Shown here in pieces: positions 34,590 to 45,224 of a stretch of DNA of 64,000 nucleotides. The notes under the pieces were generated by a model. That model was not told the DNA's origin. It made no database searches and saw nothing but the letters and a program-made list of their open reading frames with translations. The stretch's first letter is position 1. The number at the start of each line of letters is the position of its first letter. The translations under genes and the position numbers were made by a program. The stretch is from contig NZ_JAJGRC010000003.1 in assembly GCF_020786625.1 (NCBI RefSeq), positions 124,001-188,000 of the forward strand, given 5' to 3'. Source of the DNA: Salinicoccus sp. RF5 (GTDB lineage: Bacteria > Bacillota > Bacilli > Staphylococcales > Salinicoccaceae).

Positions 34590-36416
34590 ATGAACCATAT
34601 CACAAGTGAAGCAACTGTTATAAGCAGTCTGTTGAACAATCGGTATAAAGTCCAATACTACCAGCGGGAGTACAGCTGGAAGACGAAGCAGATCCAGGAA
34701 CTGATAGAAGACCTGACGAATGAATTCTATGAGAATTACGATAAAGGGCATACACAGGAGGATGTTGAACATTATGAAGGATATTTCCTTGGTCCAGTAA
34801 TTATGACAAAGGATAAGGCAATCATTGATGGCCAACAGAGGCTGTCTTCCATTACACTGCTGCTGATCTATCTGAACCATCTCCAGCAATCACTAGATCA
34901 ACAGGTCGACCTGAACCACCTCATATTCTCCTCAAAATTCGGCAAGAAAACCTTCAGTATCAATGTACCTGAAAGGAAGGACTGCCTCGAATCCCTTTAT
35001 GAGAAGGGGAGTTATGATGAAAAGGAGAATGATACGGAAAGCGTCATCAACCTTTCTAATCGGTACAGGGATATTGAAGCACTCTTCCCCGATGATATGA
35101 AGGATGAAAAGCTTTTGATCTTCATCGAGTGGTTGATCGAGAAGGTGGTGCTTGTTGAAATCAATGCGAACAGCGAACAGGATGCGCATAAAGTGTTCGT
35201 CGCCATGAATGACCGTGGACTAAGATTGACGCCCGTGGAGATGTTGAAGGGTTATCTGCTTTCGGAAATAAAGGATAATGACACACGGAATAAGATCAAC
35301 GACCTCTGGAAATACAGGGTACTCAGCCTGAAGGATCTTGAGAAGGATGGGGATACAGACTTCATCAAGACATGGCTCCGTTCACAGTATGCTGAATTCA
35401 TGCGTGTGGGGAAGCGGGATTCAGAGAAGAAGGATTTTGAAATCATCGGAGATGCACCACATAAATGGGTGCGTGAGAACAGGGAAAGGCTTGGTCTCAT
35501 CAGAAGCAAGGATTTCGAAGACTTTGTTGCAGTAAACTTCGAAAAGTATGCAGAAATCTATGGCATCTTAAAAAGGTATGCGACCAATTTCAACAAGGAT
35601 TTTGAGTTCGTCTACTACAACGCTGACCGCAACTTCACCTTGCAGTATCAGATGATTCTTGCCGCCATCGACCCGGAAGATGACAAAGAGACCATTGAAA
35701 AGAAAATAAGACTCGTCTCTCGTTTCATCGACCAATGGATTATCAGAAGGGTGTTTTCTTTCCGTACGATGAACTATTCATCCGTGCTCTATACAGTGTT
35801 CAATATTACTAAGGAAATTCGGCGTAGATCGCTCGATGAGATTGCATCATACTTTAAGGATTACATCGAGCATAAGATTGACTATGGTCTCGAAGAACTC
35901 GACCGATTCTATCTCAATAGGTATACGGCGCGGTTCATGCTTCACATCCTTGCACGGATGACCGCATTCATAGAATCGGAATCCGGCATCAATAGCAGTT
36001 TCGTCGACTATGTCAATCGTGATCAGAAGAATCCGTATGATATTGAGCACCTGTGGGCCAATGATTACATGCAGGGGAAACACGAAGAGGAGTTTGAAAG
36101 TCGGCAGGAATTCGAATCCTTCAGGAACATGTTCGGTGGACTTGTACTGTTGCCTAAAGACAAGAACCGAAGTTTCCAGGATATGACCTATGAAGAGAAA
36201 TCGCGGAAATACTTCAGTGAGAATCTGCTTGCCAGATCTTTGAACCAGGACTGCTACATCAATAATCCTTCATTCAAGAAGTTCATGGAAAAATACAACC
36301 TTAATTTCAAGCCATACGAGGAGTTCACAAAGAATGATCTTCTCGAGCGGCAGCAACTGTATAAAGAAATTAGTAAAGTCATCTGGAACCCTGATCTTCT
36401 GGATGCAGACACGTAA
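34590..36416 (+). CDS. DUF262/DUF1524 (GmrSD-like) nuclease
   Basis: A 608-residue protein with an N-terminal DUF262 domain: the ParB-like motif is seen in IDGQQRLSSITLLLIYL, preceded by YQREYSWKTKQIQELI. A C-terminal DUF1524 HNH-type domain shows DIEHLWANDYM, then GGLVLLPKDKNRSFQDM and YEEK. The pair is the architecture of the GmrSD type IV restriction enzyme, which attacks glucosylated hydroxymethylcytosine DNA with nucleotide-dependent cleavage; here both are in one protein. The HNH Pro is replaced by Trp-Ala after His. It precedes AbiH. Confidence 0.85.
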   Translation: MNHITSEATVISSLLNNRYKVQYYQREYSWKTKQIQELIEDLTNEFYENYDKGHTQEDVEHYEGYFLGPVIMTKDKAIIDGQQRLSSITLLLIYLNHLQQSLDQQVDLNHLIFSSKFGKKTFSINVPERKDCLESLYEKGSYDEKENDTESVINLSNRYRDIEALFPDDMKDEKLLIFIEWLIEKVVLVEINANSEQDAHKVFVAMNDRGLRLTPVEMLKGYLLSEIKDNDTRNKINDLWKYRVLSLKDLEKDGDTDFIKTWLRSQYAEFMRVGKRDSEKKDFEIIGDAPHKWVRENRERLGLIRSKDFEDFVAVNFEKYAEIYGILKRYATNFNKDFEFVYYNADRNFTLQYQMILAAIDPEDDKETIEKKIRLVSRFIDQWIIRRVFSFRTMNYSSVLYTVFNITKEIRRRSLDEIASYFKDYIEHKIDYGLEELDRFYLNRYTARFMLHILARMTAFIESESGINSSFVDYVNRDQKNPYDIEHLWANDYMQGKHEEEFESRQEFESFRNMFGGLVLLPKDKNRSFQDMTYEEKSRKYFSENLLARSLNQDCYINNPSFKKFMEKYNLNFKPYEEFTKNDLLERQQLYKEISKVIWNPDLLDADT

Positions 36417-36511
36417 CTTTTGAGAAAATGATTCTTTTGCTAAGAAATGATTATTTGGTTAAGATGATAAGTGGTTTTATAAATTAGTTAGTAATTTTAG
36501 GAGTATTTTTA

Positions 36512-37477
36512 ATGGATAAACTTTTTGTAATAGGAAATGGTTTTGATTTGAGTCATGGTTTAAAAACTACTTACAAAGATTTTAGAGATTTTATAATAAA
36601 TAAGTATGGAGTGAATTCAAGAGACTACATTTTTAAGGATATCGAAGGTAGTTACAATTCCGAAAATGATACATTAGAGTTTGAAGGAGAGGAACTCGCA
36701 ACGTTTATTGTGAAGATAATAGATGAAGCTGAATTGGATGTACAATATAAAAACATGGGTAAGATTACTAGTAGTGGTAATTGGCAAGATTTTGAAAAAT
36801 ATCTTGGAGAAGTTGATTTTAATCCTTTTTTAGATGAGGTGAACATTTTATTCGACGAAGACGATGATGAAGAACTATTCAGGATGCCAAAAAGATATGA
36901 AGAAGCTTCAAATAATTATTATAATGCTTTTATTCATGTAAAAAGATTATTCAAAGAATGGATTAATTCAATCGATACTTCTCATGTTATACCTAAAGAT
37001 GATTTTTTGGATTTAATTAATGATAATTGTGAATTTTTAACTTTTAATTACACTACTTTACTCGAAGATATTTATGAAGTTGATGAAGTGAGTTATATCC
37101 ATGGTAATCATATAACATATGAAGATATAATTATGGGTCATGGAAATAAGTATAAGACAATTGAATATACATATCCGATTGTCGAAGAAAACTTCCACAA
37201 AATTCATTCTATTTTAGAGAAAGATGTTGATAAGTGTATACAAAATCATAAGGGCTTTTTTGACTCTCTGAAGCATATTACAGAAATATATTCTTATGGC
37301 TTTTCTTTTGCCGAAGTTGATCTGCCATATATTGATGAAATATGTAAAAACGTAAATACTAAGAAAGTGACATGGTACTTATCTGACTACTCGTCTCCTA
37401 AGGAAACAGAAGAATTCAAAATGAAAGTAACAAAGAGTGGATTTAAAGGTTATTTTGACACTTTTCATATAAAATGA
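36512..37477 (+). CDS. AbiH-family phage abortive infection protein
   Basis: A 321-residue protein of the AbiH family. The N-terminal IGNGFDLSHGLKTTYKDF is the typical opening, and FLTFNYTTLLEDIY and YIHGN follow near residues 175-200, with a C-terminal SYGFSFAEVDLPYID. AbiH limits lactococcal phage growth; its mechanism is poorly defined. The gene is far more AT-rich than its neighbours, a sign of horizontal arrival. TTAGGAG precedes the ATG. Confidence 0.88.
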   Translation: MDKLFVIGNGFDLSHGLKTTYKDFRDFIINKYGVNSRDYIFKDIEGSYNSENDTLEFEGEELATFIVKIIDEAELDVQYKNMGKITSSGNWQDFEKYLGEVDFNPFLDEVNILFDEDDDEELFRMPKRYEEASNNYYNAFIHVKRLFKEWINSIDTSHVIPKDDFLDLINDNCEFLTFNYTTLLEDIYEVDEVSYIHGNHITYEDIIMGHGNKYKTIEYTYPIVEENFHKIHSILEKDVDKCIQNHKGFFDSLKHITEIYSYGFSFAEVDLPYIDEICKNVNTKKVTWYLSDYSSPKETEEFKMKVTKSGFKGYFDTFHIK

Positions 37478-37505
37478 GACCGTCTAAGTACGGTCTCATT
37501 TTATT
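37472..37505. terminator. Bidirectional terminator between abiH-like and hsdR
   Basis: AATGAGACCGT and ACGGTCTCATT arms with T-rich flanks on both sides; convergent genes meet here. Confidence 0.85.
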
Positions 37506-40500
37506 AAGTGTTACTTGCCATCAGTTCTGCCTGTTCCACAACATTTTCAACAGCCATTCGTTGGAGATCAGGTGGGTAACCATATTCTTTTAGTAACCTT
37601 CTAACAGTGACTCTTATCTTGGCCTGAACATTTTCTCTTTTATGCCAATCAATCGTCATATTTTCCTTAATCGCTTTGGTCAATTCGTGAGCGATGGCTC
37701 TCAGTTTCTCATCTCCCATGACTGCTTTGGCAGTTTCATGGTTTGAGAGGGCATCGTAGAATGCAATTTCATCTGCACTTAAGCCGAGTGCCTCTCCTTT
37801 TTTTCTGGCTTCTTCCAACTTTTTTGCAATGTCTATTAGTTCTTCGACTGTTATGGCAGAAGTGATAGATCGTTTATTATATTGATTGATGGCATTGTCC
37901 AGCATCTCAGAGAACTTCTTCGACTGGGTCGCGTTGGTGCGCATCAGGGACTTTACTTTCCCTTTCAATAGCCGATCCAGCAATGCAATGGCGACATTTT
38001 TCTGTGGGAGGGCTTTGACATCCTCCAGAAACTCATCAGAGAGAATCGAGAGGTCCGGATGTTCGAGGCCCAGTGACTCATAGATATCTACCACTTCATC
38101 GGTAACGACGGATTTGGACACCAGCTGATTGATTTCTGCATCAATTTCGGCAGGTGTTTTTTTAGGTTTATCTCCATCCGGTGGGGATAACAGTTTGACG
38201 AGTCCGGATTTCACGGACTTCAGGAAGGCTATCTCCTTGTTTAGCGCCTGAGCATCAGGTTCGGTGGCGCAGAGGGCATAAGCTTTGGAGAGTTCCGTGA
38301 CAGTATTGATGAAACGTTTTTTCTCTGTTTCTCCAAGAGACAAGATGTAGTTGATTGTATCGTTGAAAGCTTTATAACGGGTGCTACGACTGTCTGAGCT
38401 GTAACCCGAGTAGTCATGCTGGTACAACATATCCTGGATGACATCATACTTCATCAACATCAGTTCTACGGCTTTATCCGTATCGATGCCAGTCTGATCC
38501 CGGTCGTCTGCCGTGTACTCCTTGAGGGCTTCCTTCAGACTGTCCGCGATACCGATGTAGTCGACAATCAATCCACCCGGCTTATCCTTGAACACCCGAT
38601 TGACCCGGGCAATGGCCTGCATCAGGTTATGCCCCTTCATTGGTTTATCAATATACATCGTATGCAGGGACGGCACGTCAAAGCCGGTCAGCCACATGTC
38701 CCGGACGATGACCAGTTTCAGTTCATCGTCAACATCCTTCATCCGTTTCTCGAGCAGATCCCGGCGTTTCTTGGGGCCGATATGGCGTTGGAAATTTGGT
38801 GGGTCACTTGACTGGCCGGTCATTACTACTTTGAGGACGCCCTTATGGTCATCATCCGAGTGCCATTCCGGTTTCTGACGAATGATTTCATCATACAGGT
38901 TCACTGCGATGCGACGGCTCATCGTGACAATCATGCCTTTGCCGATTGTGGCTTCCTGCCGGGTTTCAAAATGTTGAATGATGTCCTGGGCCATTTTTTT
39001 AAGGCGGGGTTCCGATCCGGCAAGCGCCTCGACCCGAGACCACTTGGATTTCAGCCGATCTTTGATGCTGTCCTCTTGGCCCTCGGTAATGTCTTCGTAG
39101 TCCGAATCAATATCCAGGCCTTTTGGCATATTCAATGGAATGATGCGGCTCTCATAATAGATTTTGACAGTGGAGCCATCTTTAACGGACTGGGTCATAT
39201 CATATACATCGATATAGTTGCCAAACACCATTTCTGTATTTTTATCTGTGGAGGCCACAGGAGTCCCCGTGAATCCAACGAAAGATGCGTTCGGCAGGGC
39301 ATCCCGCAAATATTTCGCATAACCGTATTTGACAGCGTCCCCTTTTGCCCCCATTCTTGCACTGAAGCCATATTGGGTGCGGTGGGCTTCATCTGCCAGA
39401 ACCACCACATTTTTTCGGTCGGTCAGGGTCCGCATGGCGGCTTCCTCTTCCTCCGGTGCGAACTTCTGCATGGTGGTGAAGACAATACCGCCGGATTCCA
39501 CAGACAACAGATCAATCAGTTCCTTGCGGCTCTCGGCCTGCTTCGGGGTCTGCCGGAGCAGGCCCTTGCCTGCACGGCCTTTAGAGGCAGCGAAAGTACC
39601 GAAGAGTTGATTGTCCAGATCATTCCGATCGGTCAAAACGACGATGGTGGGGTTGTTCATAACCTGAATCAATTTGCCACTGAAAAAGACCATGGTCAAA
39701 CTTTTCCCGGACCCTTGTGTATGCCAAATGACCCCACCTTTGCCATCCCCAGTTTCTGATGATGCATTGAGTGTGCTTTCCACCGCTTTATTTACAGCAT
39801 AATACTGGTGATAGGCCGCGACGATCTTGACCACTTTCCCATCTCCACTATCCTGAAACAGCGTAAAATACTTGAGAATATCCAAAAGAACATGCTTATT
39901 GAGCATGCCATGGATGAGGACTTCAAGGCTTGGGACACTGGAAGTGGCTTCCGTCCGACCATCCTGTGAGCGCCAATGCATGAATCGATCAAAATCGGCC
40001 GTCAATGAACCGAACCGGGTGTTCACCCCATCCGAGGTCACCATAAAGGCATTGTGGTTGAAAAGTTGAGGGATGGTGGTCTTGTAGGTCTGGAGCTGAT
40101 TGAAGCCTTCAAACATGCCGACCTGCTCATTGGTCGCATTTTTGAGTTCCAGTACCACGAGCGGCAATCCGTTAACGAAAAGCACAATATCCGGTATCTT
40201 CTGGACGCCCCCTTTATTTACCACCAACTGACTTACAGCCAGGAAGTCATTCTGTTCCGGATTATGGAAATCAAAGAGATAGACGAGGTCCACGAGTGTT
40301 TCTCCGTCGGCGTTATAGTGTTCGACTTCAATACCGTTGGTCATATACTCGTGAAAGATCCGGTTGTTTTCAATCAGGCGGGGCGACTGTTCCACAGAAA
40401 TCTGATGGACTGCTTGTTTAATGGCGCTGTCAGCGACGTCCGGATTGATTCTTCGGAGTGTGGATTCCAGCCGATGGTTAAGGATCACATCCTCATTGCT

Positions 40501-40623
40501 GGTGCGTTCTGCGGCGATGCCGGTATGATCGATGTCATTCCCATGTTTAATTTCATAGCCCAAGGATTCAAACCATTCCAAAGACAGGTGTTCCAGGTCA
40601 TCCTCGTTGAAGAAGCTCTGCAT
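37504..40623 (-). CDS. hsdR: Type I restriction enzyme, motor and nuclease subunit
   Basis: A 1,039-residue HsdR. The N-terminal nuclease region contains the PD-(D/E)xK-type IPDIVLFVNGLPLVVLELKNA. Then come the SF2 motor motifs: Walker A in HTQGSGKSLTM, DEAH-type LADEAHRTQYG, FVGFTGTPVAS, IVTMSRRIAVNL and QAIARVNRVF. The C-terminal helical part (from about residue 800) binds the methylase core. It overlaps hsdS by 26 bases. With hsdM and hsdS it makes a complete EcoKI-like system, giving restriction of unmodified DNA. Confidence 0.95.
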   Translation of the reverse strand: MQSFFNEDDLEHLSLEWFESLGYEIKHGNDIDHTGIAAERTSNEDVILNHRLESTLRRINPDVADSAIKQAVHQISVEQSPRLIENNRIFHEYMTNGIEVEHYNADGETLVDLVYLFDFHNPEQNDFLAVSQLVVNKGGVQKIPDIVLFVNGLPLVVLELKNATNEQVGMFEGFNQLQTYKTTIPQLFNHNAFMVTSDGVNTRFGSLTADFDRFMHWRSQDGRTEATSSVPSLEVLIHGMLNKHVLLDILKYFTLFQDSGDGKVVKIVAAYHQYYAVNKAVESTLNASSETGDGKGGVIWHTQGSGKSLTMVFFSGKLIQVMNNPTIVVLTDRNDLDNQLFGTFAASKGRAGKGLLRQTPKQAESRKELIDLLSVESGGIVFTTMQKFAPEEEEAAMRTLTDRKNVVVLADEAHRTQYGFSARMGAKGDAVKYGYAKYLRDALPNASFVGFTGTPVASTDKNTEMVFGNYIDVYDMTQSVKDGSTVKIYYESRIIPLNMPKGLDIDSDYEDITEGQEDSIKDRLKSKWSRVEALAGSEPRLKKMAQDIIQHFETRQEATIGKGMIVTMSRRIAVNLYDEIIRQKPEWHSDDDHKGVLKVVMTGQSSDPPNFQRHIGPKKRRDLLEKRMKDVDDELKLVIVRDMWLTGFDVPSLHTMYIDKPMKGHNLMQAIARVNRVFKDKPGGLIVDYIGIADSLKEALKEYTADDRDQTGIDTDKAVELMLMKYDVIQDMLYQHDYSGYSSDSRSTRYKAFNDTINYILSLGETEKKRFINTVTELSKAYALCATEPDAQALNKEIAFLKSVKSGLVKLLSPPDGDKPKKTPAEIDAEINQLVSKSVVTDEVVDIYESLGLEHPDLSILSDEFLEDVKALPQKNVAIALLDRLLKGKVKSLMRTNATQSKKFSEMLDNAINQYNKRSITSAITVEELIDIAKKLEEARKKGEALGLSADEIAFYDALSNHETAKAVMGDEKLRAIAHELTKAIKENMTIDWHKRENVQAKIRVTVRRLLKEYGYPPDLQRMAVENVVEQAELMASNT

Positions 40624-41902
40624 CTTCTGTCACCTCCAGAGTGTCCGGGAGTTCGATTTCCCCAGACATAAGTTTAGGGAGTAGAGTATCACGTAATAGA
40701 GTTAGGGATTGTATCTCCTTTCTAAGAAGTAATATCTTTTTAGTCATTGGATTTAAGATTTTAGATAAACGGTCTATTATTTCAGGATTTAAGGGCATTG
40801 AAAATTCCATTGCTTTATCAGGTTTAACCCTTTGTCTACTATTTGTGGATCCTGTGGCATTTGAGACAAGGTAATCGGAGAACTTCTGGCTACTACATAA
40901 GGCATAAATAAAAGAATTTTTTAATTCATCAGGACTTTTTAAGACAATAAATTCAGTAGATGCAACATTTAAAAAATCCGGTTCTGGATTAGGAAGCCAC
41001 ACTCTCATAGTATTTGGGTTCATTTTTGAAAAAAGGATACAGTTGTCTTCTATAATCCATTTATTACTTTTAATATCTTTTGTCATATCATGGGAAGGAA
41101 TTTGACCATTATCAAAAGCTGGCAAGCTAAAATGTATTACACTTTCTTCTGAAGACTTTTTAGGATTAAATGAGTTCTTTTTTTGAGAAACAATATCTTT
41201 TAATTCTACTATCTTCCAGGTTGAGGGAATCTTTCCGTGCTGACTATCAATCATCGCGCCCCCACTAGATTTATAAGGGTTTCCATTTTCATCGGGAAAT
41301 TCGAAATCCACAAACCAACGCTTGAATAGGACTTGGGAGAGTTCTTCGAGGTTTGCTATTAATTTGTTGTTGGTTTCTATTTTATTGTCTATATCAATTA
41401 ATATATTTGTAAGTTTTTTTTGAATATCAATGGAGGGGACTGGGATATTCATTTTTTTAAGTAAAGGAATTCTCAAATTACTTACTACTGATCCAGTACC
41501 TTCATTAATCATAATTTGATGTCTTAACATCTTTGTTTGCAAACTATAGTATAGAAACTCTGGAATGATTATATTCTCTTTAGCTTTCAGTTGTAACATA
41601 CGTTGCCCTAAGAAAAATTGGTACTTGTCATTATCTCTTATTATTGCGACTTCACCCATAGGCGCTTCTCTAGTTAAAATTACATCGTTTGTTTCTAAAT
41701 AACCTCTTATACTCCATTTTTCATAAGTATCTTGTGTCACTGATTTTGTACTTTCTATATTTTGCAGCTTACCATTGCGAATATTATTTGTTCTTAACAT
41801 TCTATATTTTGTCGGATAATCCACTGTTGGAGCAGTTTTGTGCAGACAATCAGTGACAGTACAAACTTCATCAATTATTTTATTTTGAAATTTATATACC
41901 AT
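40598..41902 (-). CDS. hsdS: Type I restriction enzyme, specificity subunit
   Basis: A 434-residue HsdS with two target-recognition domains (about residues 1-150 and 215-365), each followed by a coiled-coil conserved region: [25 protein letters not shown] is split around residue 180, and the second is around 385-410. [13 protein letters not shown]-type text ([15 protein letters not shown]) is diagnostic of this HsdS group. It decides the DNA recognition sequence. The gene is more AT-rich than hsdM and hsdR, as usual for recombining specificity genes. It overlaps hsdM by 11 bases. Confidence 0.93.
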   Translation of the reverse strand: MVYKFQNKIIDEVCTVTDCLHKTAPTVDYPTKYRMLRTNNIRNGKLQNIESTKSVTQDTYEKWSIRGYLETNDVILTREAPMGEVAIIRDNDKYQFFLGQRMLQLKAKENIIIPEFLYYSLQTKMLRHQIMINEGTGSVVSNLRIPLLKKMNIPVPSIDIQKKLTNILIDIDNKIETNNKLIANLEELSQVLFKRWFVDFEFPDENGNPYKSSGGAMIDSQHGKIPSTWKIVELKDIVSQKKNSFNPKKSSEESVIHFSLPAFDNGQIPSHDMTKDIKSNKWIIEDNCILFSKMNPNTMRVWLPNPEPDFLNVASTEFIVLKSPDELKNSFIYALCSSQKFSDYLVSNATGSTNSRQRVKPDKAMEFSMPLNPEIIDRLSKILNPMTKKILLLRKEIQSLTLLRDTLLPKLMSGEIELPDTLEVTEDAELLQRG

Positions 41903-43406
41903 ATCCTAATTCCTCCAGTGACTTTCGGATTTTATCCTCAAGTTCTTTGGATTTCGCAAACTGTTCTCCCAGCTCTCCAGTGATGCGTTCCATCTTCTGT
42001 TCAAATGGTTCGCTATCTTCTTCTACATCTGCCAACCCTACATATCGTCCAGGTGTCAAAATATACTCGTGACTCCTCACTTCATCGATCGTAGCAACTT
42101 TACAGAATCCGGATAGGTCTTCATATTTGTCGTCACTTGTACCTCTCCATGCGTGGAAGACATTTGAAACCTTGTTGATTTCTTCATCGGAGAATTCTTT
42201 TAATGTCCGAGAAACCATATGTCCAATATCTCTTGCATCAATGAAGAGAATTTCATTTTTCCGTTCATTCTTACCATTCTTTTCTTTATTTTTGGTAAGG
42301 AACCAGAGACATACAGGAATTTGCGTGGAGTAGAATAGCTGACCTGGTAGAGTAACAATGCACTCGACAAGATCCTCTTCAATCAAGTTCTTGCGAATTT
42401 CCAGCTCTGCTGTTGAACTCGTGGACATAGAACCATTCGCTAGGACAAACCCGGCAGTGCCGCTTGGTGCCAGCTTGGAAACAATATGTTGGATCCATGC
42501 ATAGTTGGCATTGCCTTTTGGTGGAATCCCAAATTGCCAGCGATAATCATCGAGCAGTCGCTCTTGTCCCCAGTCACTGGCGTTGAACGGTGGGTTGGCC
42601 AGAATATAATCTGCTTTTAGCCCTTTATGCTGATCATTATGGAATGTGTCTGCATGTGACTCACCCAGGTCATTATCAATCCCTCGAATAGCGAGATTCA
42701 TCTTGGCGAGTTTCCAGGTGGTCAGATTATACTCCTGGCCATAGATTGCGACGTCATCAAGACGGCCTTGATGCTCTTCGATAAAACGTTCACTCTGTAC
42801 AAACATGCCGCCTGACCCACAACACGGGTCATAGATTCTACCCTTATAGGGCTCAATCATTTCAACGAGCAATTTAACGACAGAAGACGGGGTGTAGAAC
42901 TCCCCGGCATTTTTACCTTCTGCACTGGCAAACTTGGAGATGAAGTATTCGTATACACGTCCAAGAACATCCTGTTTACGACTTTCCGCATCCCCTACTT
43001 TGAAAGTGAAGAGATCGATGATGCCACCGAGCTTGTCCTTGTCGAGTGCAGGGCGGGCAAAATCTTTCGGAAGAACACCTTTGAGCGACTCATTCTCTTT
43101 CTCAATCGCAATCATGGCTTTGTCTATAATCTGTCCGATTTCTGGTTTCTTGGAGTTGCTGTTTATGTAGGACCAGCGTGCTTCTTTCGGCACCCAGAAG
43201 ATATTTTCAGCCATGTATTCATCCTTATCCTCCGGGTCAGCATACTCATCTTCTTGCAATTCTTCATACTTCTCTTCAAATGAATCGGATACATACTTCA
43301 GGAATATCAATCCAAGTACAACGCTTTTATATTCAGCAGCATCCATGCTGCCCCTCAACTTATCTGCCGCTTGCCAGAGTTTTTCCTCGTAACCTATTGT
43401 TGCCAT
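41892..43406 (-). CDS. hsdM: Type I restriction enzyme, methylase subunit
   Basis: A 504-residue N6-adenine methylase. An N-terminal helical domain ([23 protein letters not shown]) is followed by SAM motif [11 protein letters not shown] and catalytic NPPF in [30 protein letters not shown] is the typical HsdM lead-in. GGAGG precedes the ATG; this is the first gene of the hsdM-hsdS-hsdR operon. The 200 bases upstream (43407-43605) are AT-rich with no gene. Confidence 0.95.
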   Translation of the reverse strand: MATIGYEEKLWQAADKLRGSMDAAEYKSVVLGLIFLKYVSDSFEEKYEELQEDEYADPEDKDEYMAENIFWVPKEARWSYINSNSKKPEIGQIIDKAMIAIEKENESLKGVLPKDFARPALDKDKLGGIIDLFTFKVGDAESRKQDVLGRVYEYFISKFASAEGKNAGEFYTPSSVVKLLVEMIEPYKGRIYDPCCGSGGMFVQSERFIEEHQGRLDDVAIYGQEYNLTTWKLAKMNLAIRGIDNDLGESHADTFHNDQHKGLKADYILANPPFNASDWGQERLLDDYRWQFGIPPKGNANYAWIQHIVSKLAPSGTAGFVLANGSMSTSSTAELEIRKNLIEEDLVECIVTLPGQLFYSTQIPVCLWFLTKNKEKNGKNERKNEILFIDARDIGHMVSRTLKEFSDEEINKVSNVFHAWRGTSDDKYEDLSGFCKVATIDEVRSHEYILTPGRYVGLADVEEDSEPFEQKMERITGELGEQFAKSKELEDKIRKSLEELGYGI

Positions 43407-43605
43407 TGTTATTACCTCCGTTTTTATACTAGATTCAAGTATATCAATATTATGCGAAGTTTTTTAACAGTTTGTATAAAATTGTTAGTATACGTAAAAA
43501 CAATAATCATAAAAGATCTTTGTTTCCATAGAATATATTTATTTTTTTAATAATATACTTTTTCAAGCTTTTATTTGTATTTGAATATTTCAATTTTTGT
43601 AATAG

Positions 43606-44115
43606 TTATTTTGTCCAGTAATTGAACAACAATCCATCCTGACTAAACACAGGATCATATTCTGGCATCCGTACCTCCCTTATATTCTTTACCTTCTCAG
43701 GCCGTTCTTCCGGTTTTCCATAGCACATGTCAAAACTGACACCTCCTGGGTAGGCGCCATAATTCGCATAATCGTCACTTGCCTCTATCTTCTTATGTCC
43801 ATAGCCGGCAGGAAGAATGATGACATCGCCTTTCTCCGTTTCTACCACTTCACCTTGCTCACCGCCAAGCTGCAGTGTGGCATATCCTTCCTTGACCGCA
43901 AGCACTTCATGAGTGTTGCTGTGGTAGTGGTGGAAAGGGTGGATGGAGCCGAGCCATTCTCCGGACCAGCCATTGGAGTTGAGGATGGCAGGGATGTCAT
44001 CTCCATATTCAAACACGCTCTTATAGATCAGCAGGGGGAAGTCGGGGTGGTTGGGTATCTTGCCATCGTTTTCGACCTTTATTGGAATGATTTCAATGTC
44101 TTCAGCACGTTTCAT
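43606..44115 (-). CDS. Cupin-domain protein (YjlB-like)
   Basis: A 169-residue single cupin. HYHSNTHEVLAVKEGYATLQLGG provides the first metal motif (His, His, Glu), and GDVIILPAGYGHKKIEA the second (His). It resembles the Bacillus YjlB-like group of unknown function; small cupins are isomerases, oxygenases or sugar-binding proteins. GGAGGG abuts the upstream ATG (44121), so ATG 44115 is preferred. It is a single-gene unit. Confidence 0.82.
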   Translation of the reverse strand: MKRAEDIEIIPIKVENDGKIPNHPDFPLLIYKSVFEYGDDIPAILNSNGWSGEWLGSIHPFHHYHSNTHEVLAVKEGYATLQLGGEQGEVVETEKGDVIILPAGYGHKKIEASDDYANYGAYPGGVSFDMCYGKPEERPEKVKNIREVRMPEYDPVFSQDGLLFNYWTK

Positions 44116-44190
44116 CTTCATCCCTCCATATAGTGATTAGTATACTTTTACCGCTTCTGACTGAAACTAACCATTACTTTTAAAGTCCAT

Positions 44191-44216
44191 AAAAAAGGAG
44201 CAGATTGCTCTGCTCC
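44191..44216 (-). terminator. Terminator of the cstA operon (minus strand)
   Basis: GGAGCAG and CTGCTCC arms with an AGCAAT loop, followed on the minus strand by TTTTTT. A second, longer hairpin (ATAGGAG/CTCCTAT arms, about 44231-44265) lies between it and the gene end. Confidence 0.8.
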
Positions 44217-44270
44217 AATAGATTCAACATATAGGAGTCTCCACAGTGGTGGAGGCTCCTATTATTTTTC

Positions 44271-45203
44271 TCAGTCCATCTCATAGTACTCACTGAATCG
44301 GTCTAGCTCCTCGATCGTCGTGATGTCATGGGGGAGCAGGGGCACCCGGATGAGGTTCTGATCCGTGAAGGTGTCTTCAATCTCCTTCAGGTACCGTTGT
44401 TCATGCTCCCGCCTCTGTGCGAGGAAGGTGCCGTCGGCTTCATCGGGCAGCACCTTATTGATGATGAGTGTCTTCACATGCAGGTGATACTTGTCGAGGA
44501 GGCCCACAGCCTTCTTGGTTTCAAGTATCGGCAGCCTTTCCGGGTTCAGGACGAATATGAAACCCGTCTTGCCGGACTCGAGCATGATTTCCCGTGCCCG
44601 TGAGAAGCGGTTCTGCCGGGTGAGCAGCACGTCATAGATCGGGTCCTCAACCGGTTCCCCGTCATTCAGGAGCTGGGTATAGTTCTCGTTCGTCTTCTGC
44701 CGCTTCTTCAAGAGCCCCTCGATCCACACGCCCATCAGTTCCGGCAGTGTAAGCAGCCGGATGGTATGGCCGGTGGGGGCGGTGTCGAAGACGAGATGGT
44801 CGTATTCGCCTTCCTCCTCGAGGATGATGGAGACGAGCTTGTCGAACAGCGCCGATTCATCCGCACCGGGTGATGCCTGGGCGGTATCGAGCTGGCGGTT
44901 GACCTCCTCGATCATGCTGGACTGGACGGTGCCCTTGATGTTCTCCTTCACCGAGTCGATGTACTTCTTCGTCTCATGCTCCGGATCGATCTCAAGCGCA
45001 TGGAGGTTATCGGCAATTTCCACTGTTTCCCCGCCGATGTCCCGCGAGAAGATATGCCCGAGGTTATGGGCCGGATCGGTCGAGACGAGCAGCGTCTTCT
45101 TCCCCGATTTTGCGAGTTGCCATGCGATGGCGGCAGCGGATGTGGATTTTCCCACGCCGCCCTTACCGCCGATGAACAGGATCTTCTTTGTATGAATGCT
45201 CAT
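44271..45203 (-). CDS. ArsA/Get3-like ATPase
   Basis: A 310-residue cytosolic ATPase of the ArsA/Get3 class. Seen are the deviant P-loop GGKGGVGKSTSAAAIA, the switch I-like STDPAHNLGHIF and the A-loop DTAPTGHTIRLLTLPELMG. Single-domain members are not necessarily arsenite pumps; no arsB or arsR is near. It is the third gene of an operon with a CstA-like carrier and a small CC-ended protein, a combination I recall as recurrent in Firmicutes and which suggests a metal- or thiol-linked role in carrier function or insertion. AAAGGAG precedes the ATG. Confidence 0.88.
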   Translation of the reverse strand: MSIHTKKILFIGGKGGVGKSTSAAAIAWQLAKSGKKTLLVSTDPAHNLGHIFSRDIGGETVEIADNLHALEIDPEHETKKYIDSVKENIKGTVQSSMIEEVNRQLDTAQASPGADESALFDKLVSIILEEEGEYDHLVFDTAPTGHTIRLLTLPELMGVWIEGLLKKRQKTNENYTQLLNDGEPVEDPIYDVLLTRQNRFSRAREIMLESGKTGFIFVLNPERLPILETKKAVGLLDKYHLHVKTLIINKVLPDEADGTFLAQRREHEQRYLKEIEDTFTDQNLIRVPLLPHDITTIEELDRFSEYYEMD

Positions 45204-45224
45204 GGATATGCTCCTTTAGTATAG

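Noticed and set aside
38845-39759. A 304-codon plus-strand frame
   Set aside because: Antisense shadow of hsdR, whose helicase motifs are clear.
40598-41902. A frameshift or phase-variable inversion in hsdS
   Set aside because: The frame is complete with two target domains, and no inverted repeats or second hsdS copy is present.
44271-45203. Arsenic resistance operon
   Set aside because: No arsR, arsB or arsC nearby; the ATPase is single-domain and sits with a CstA carrier.
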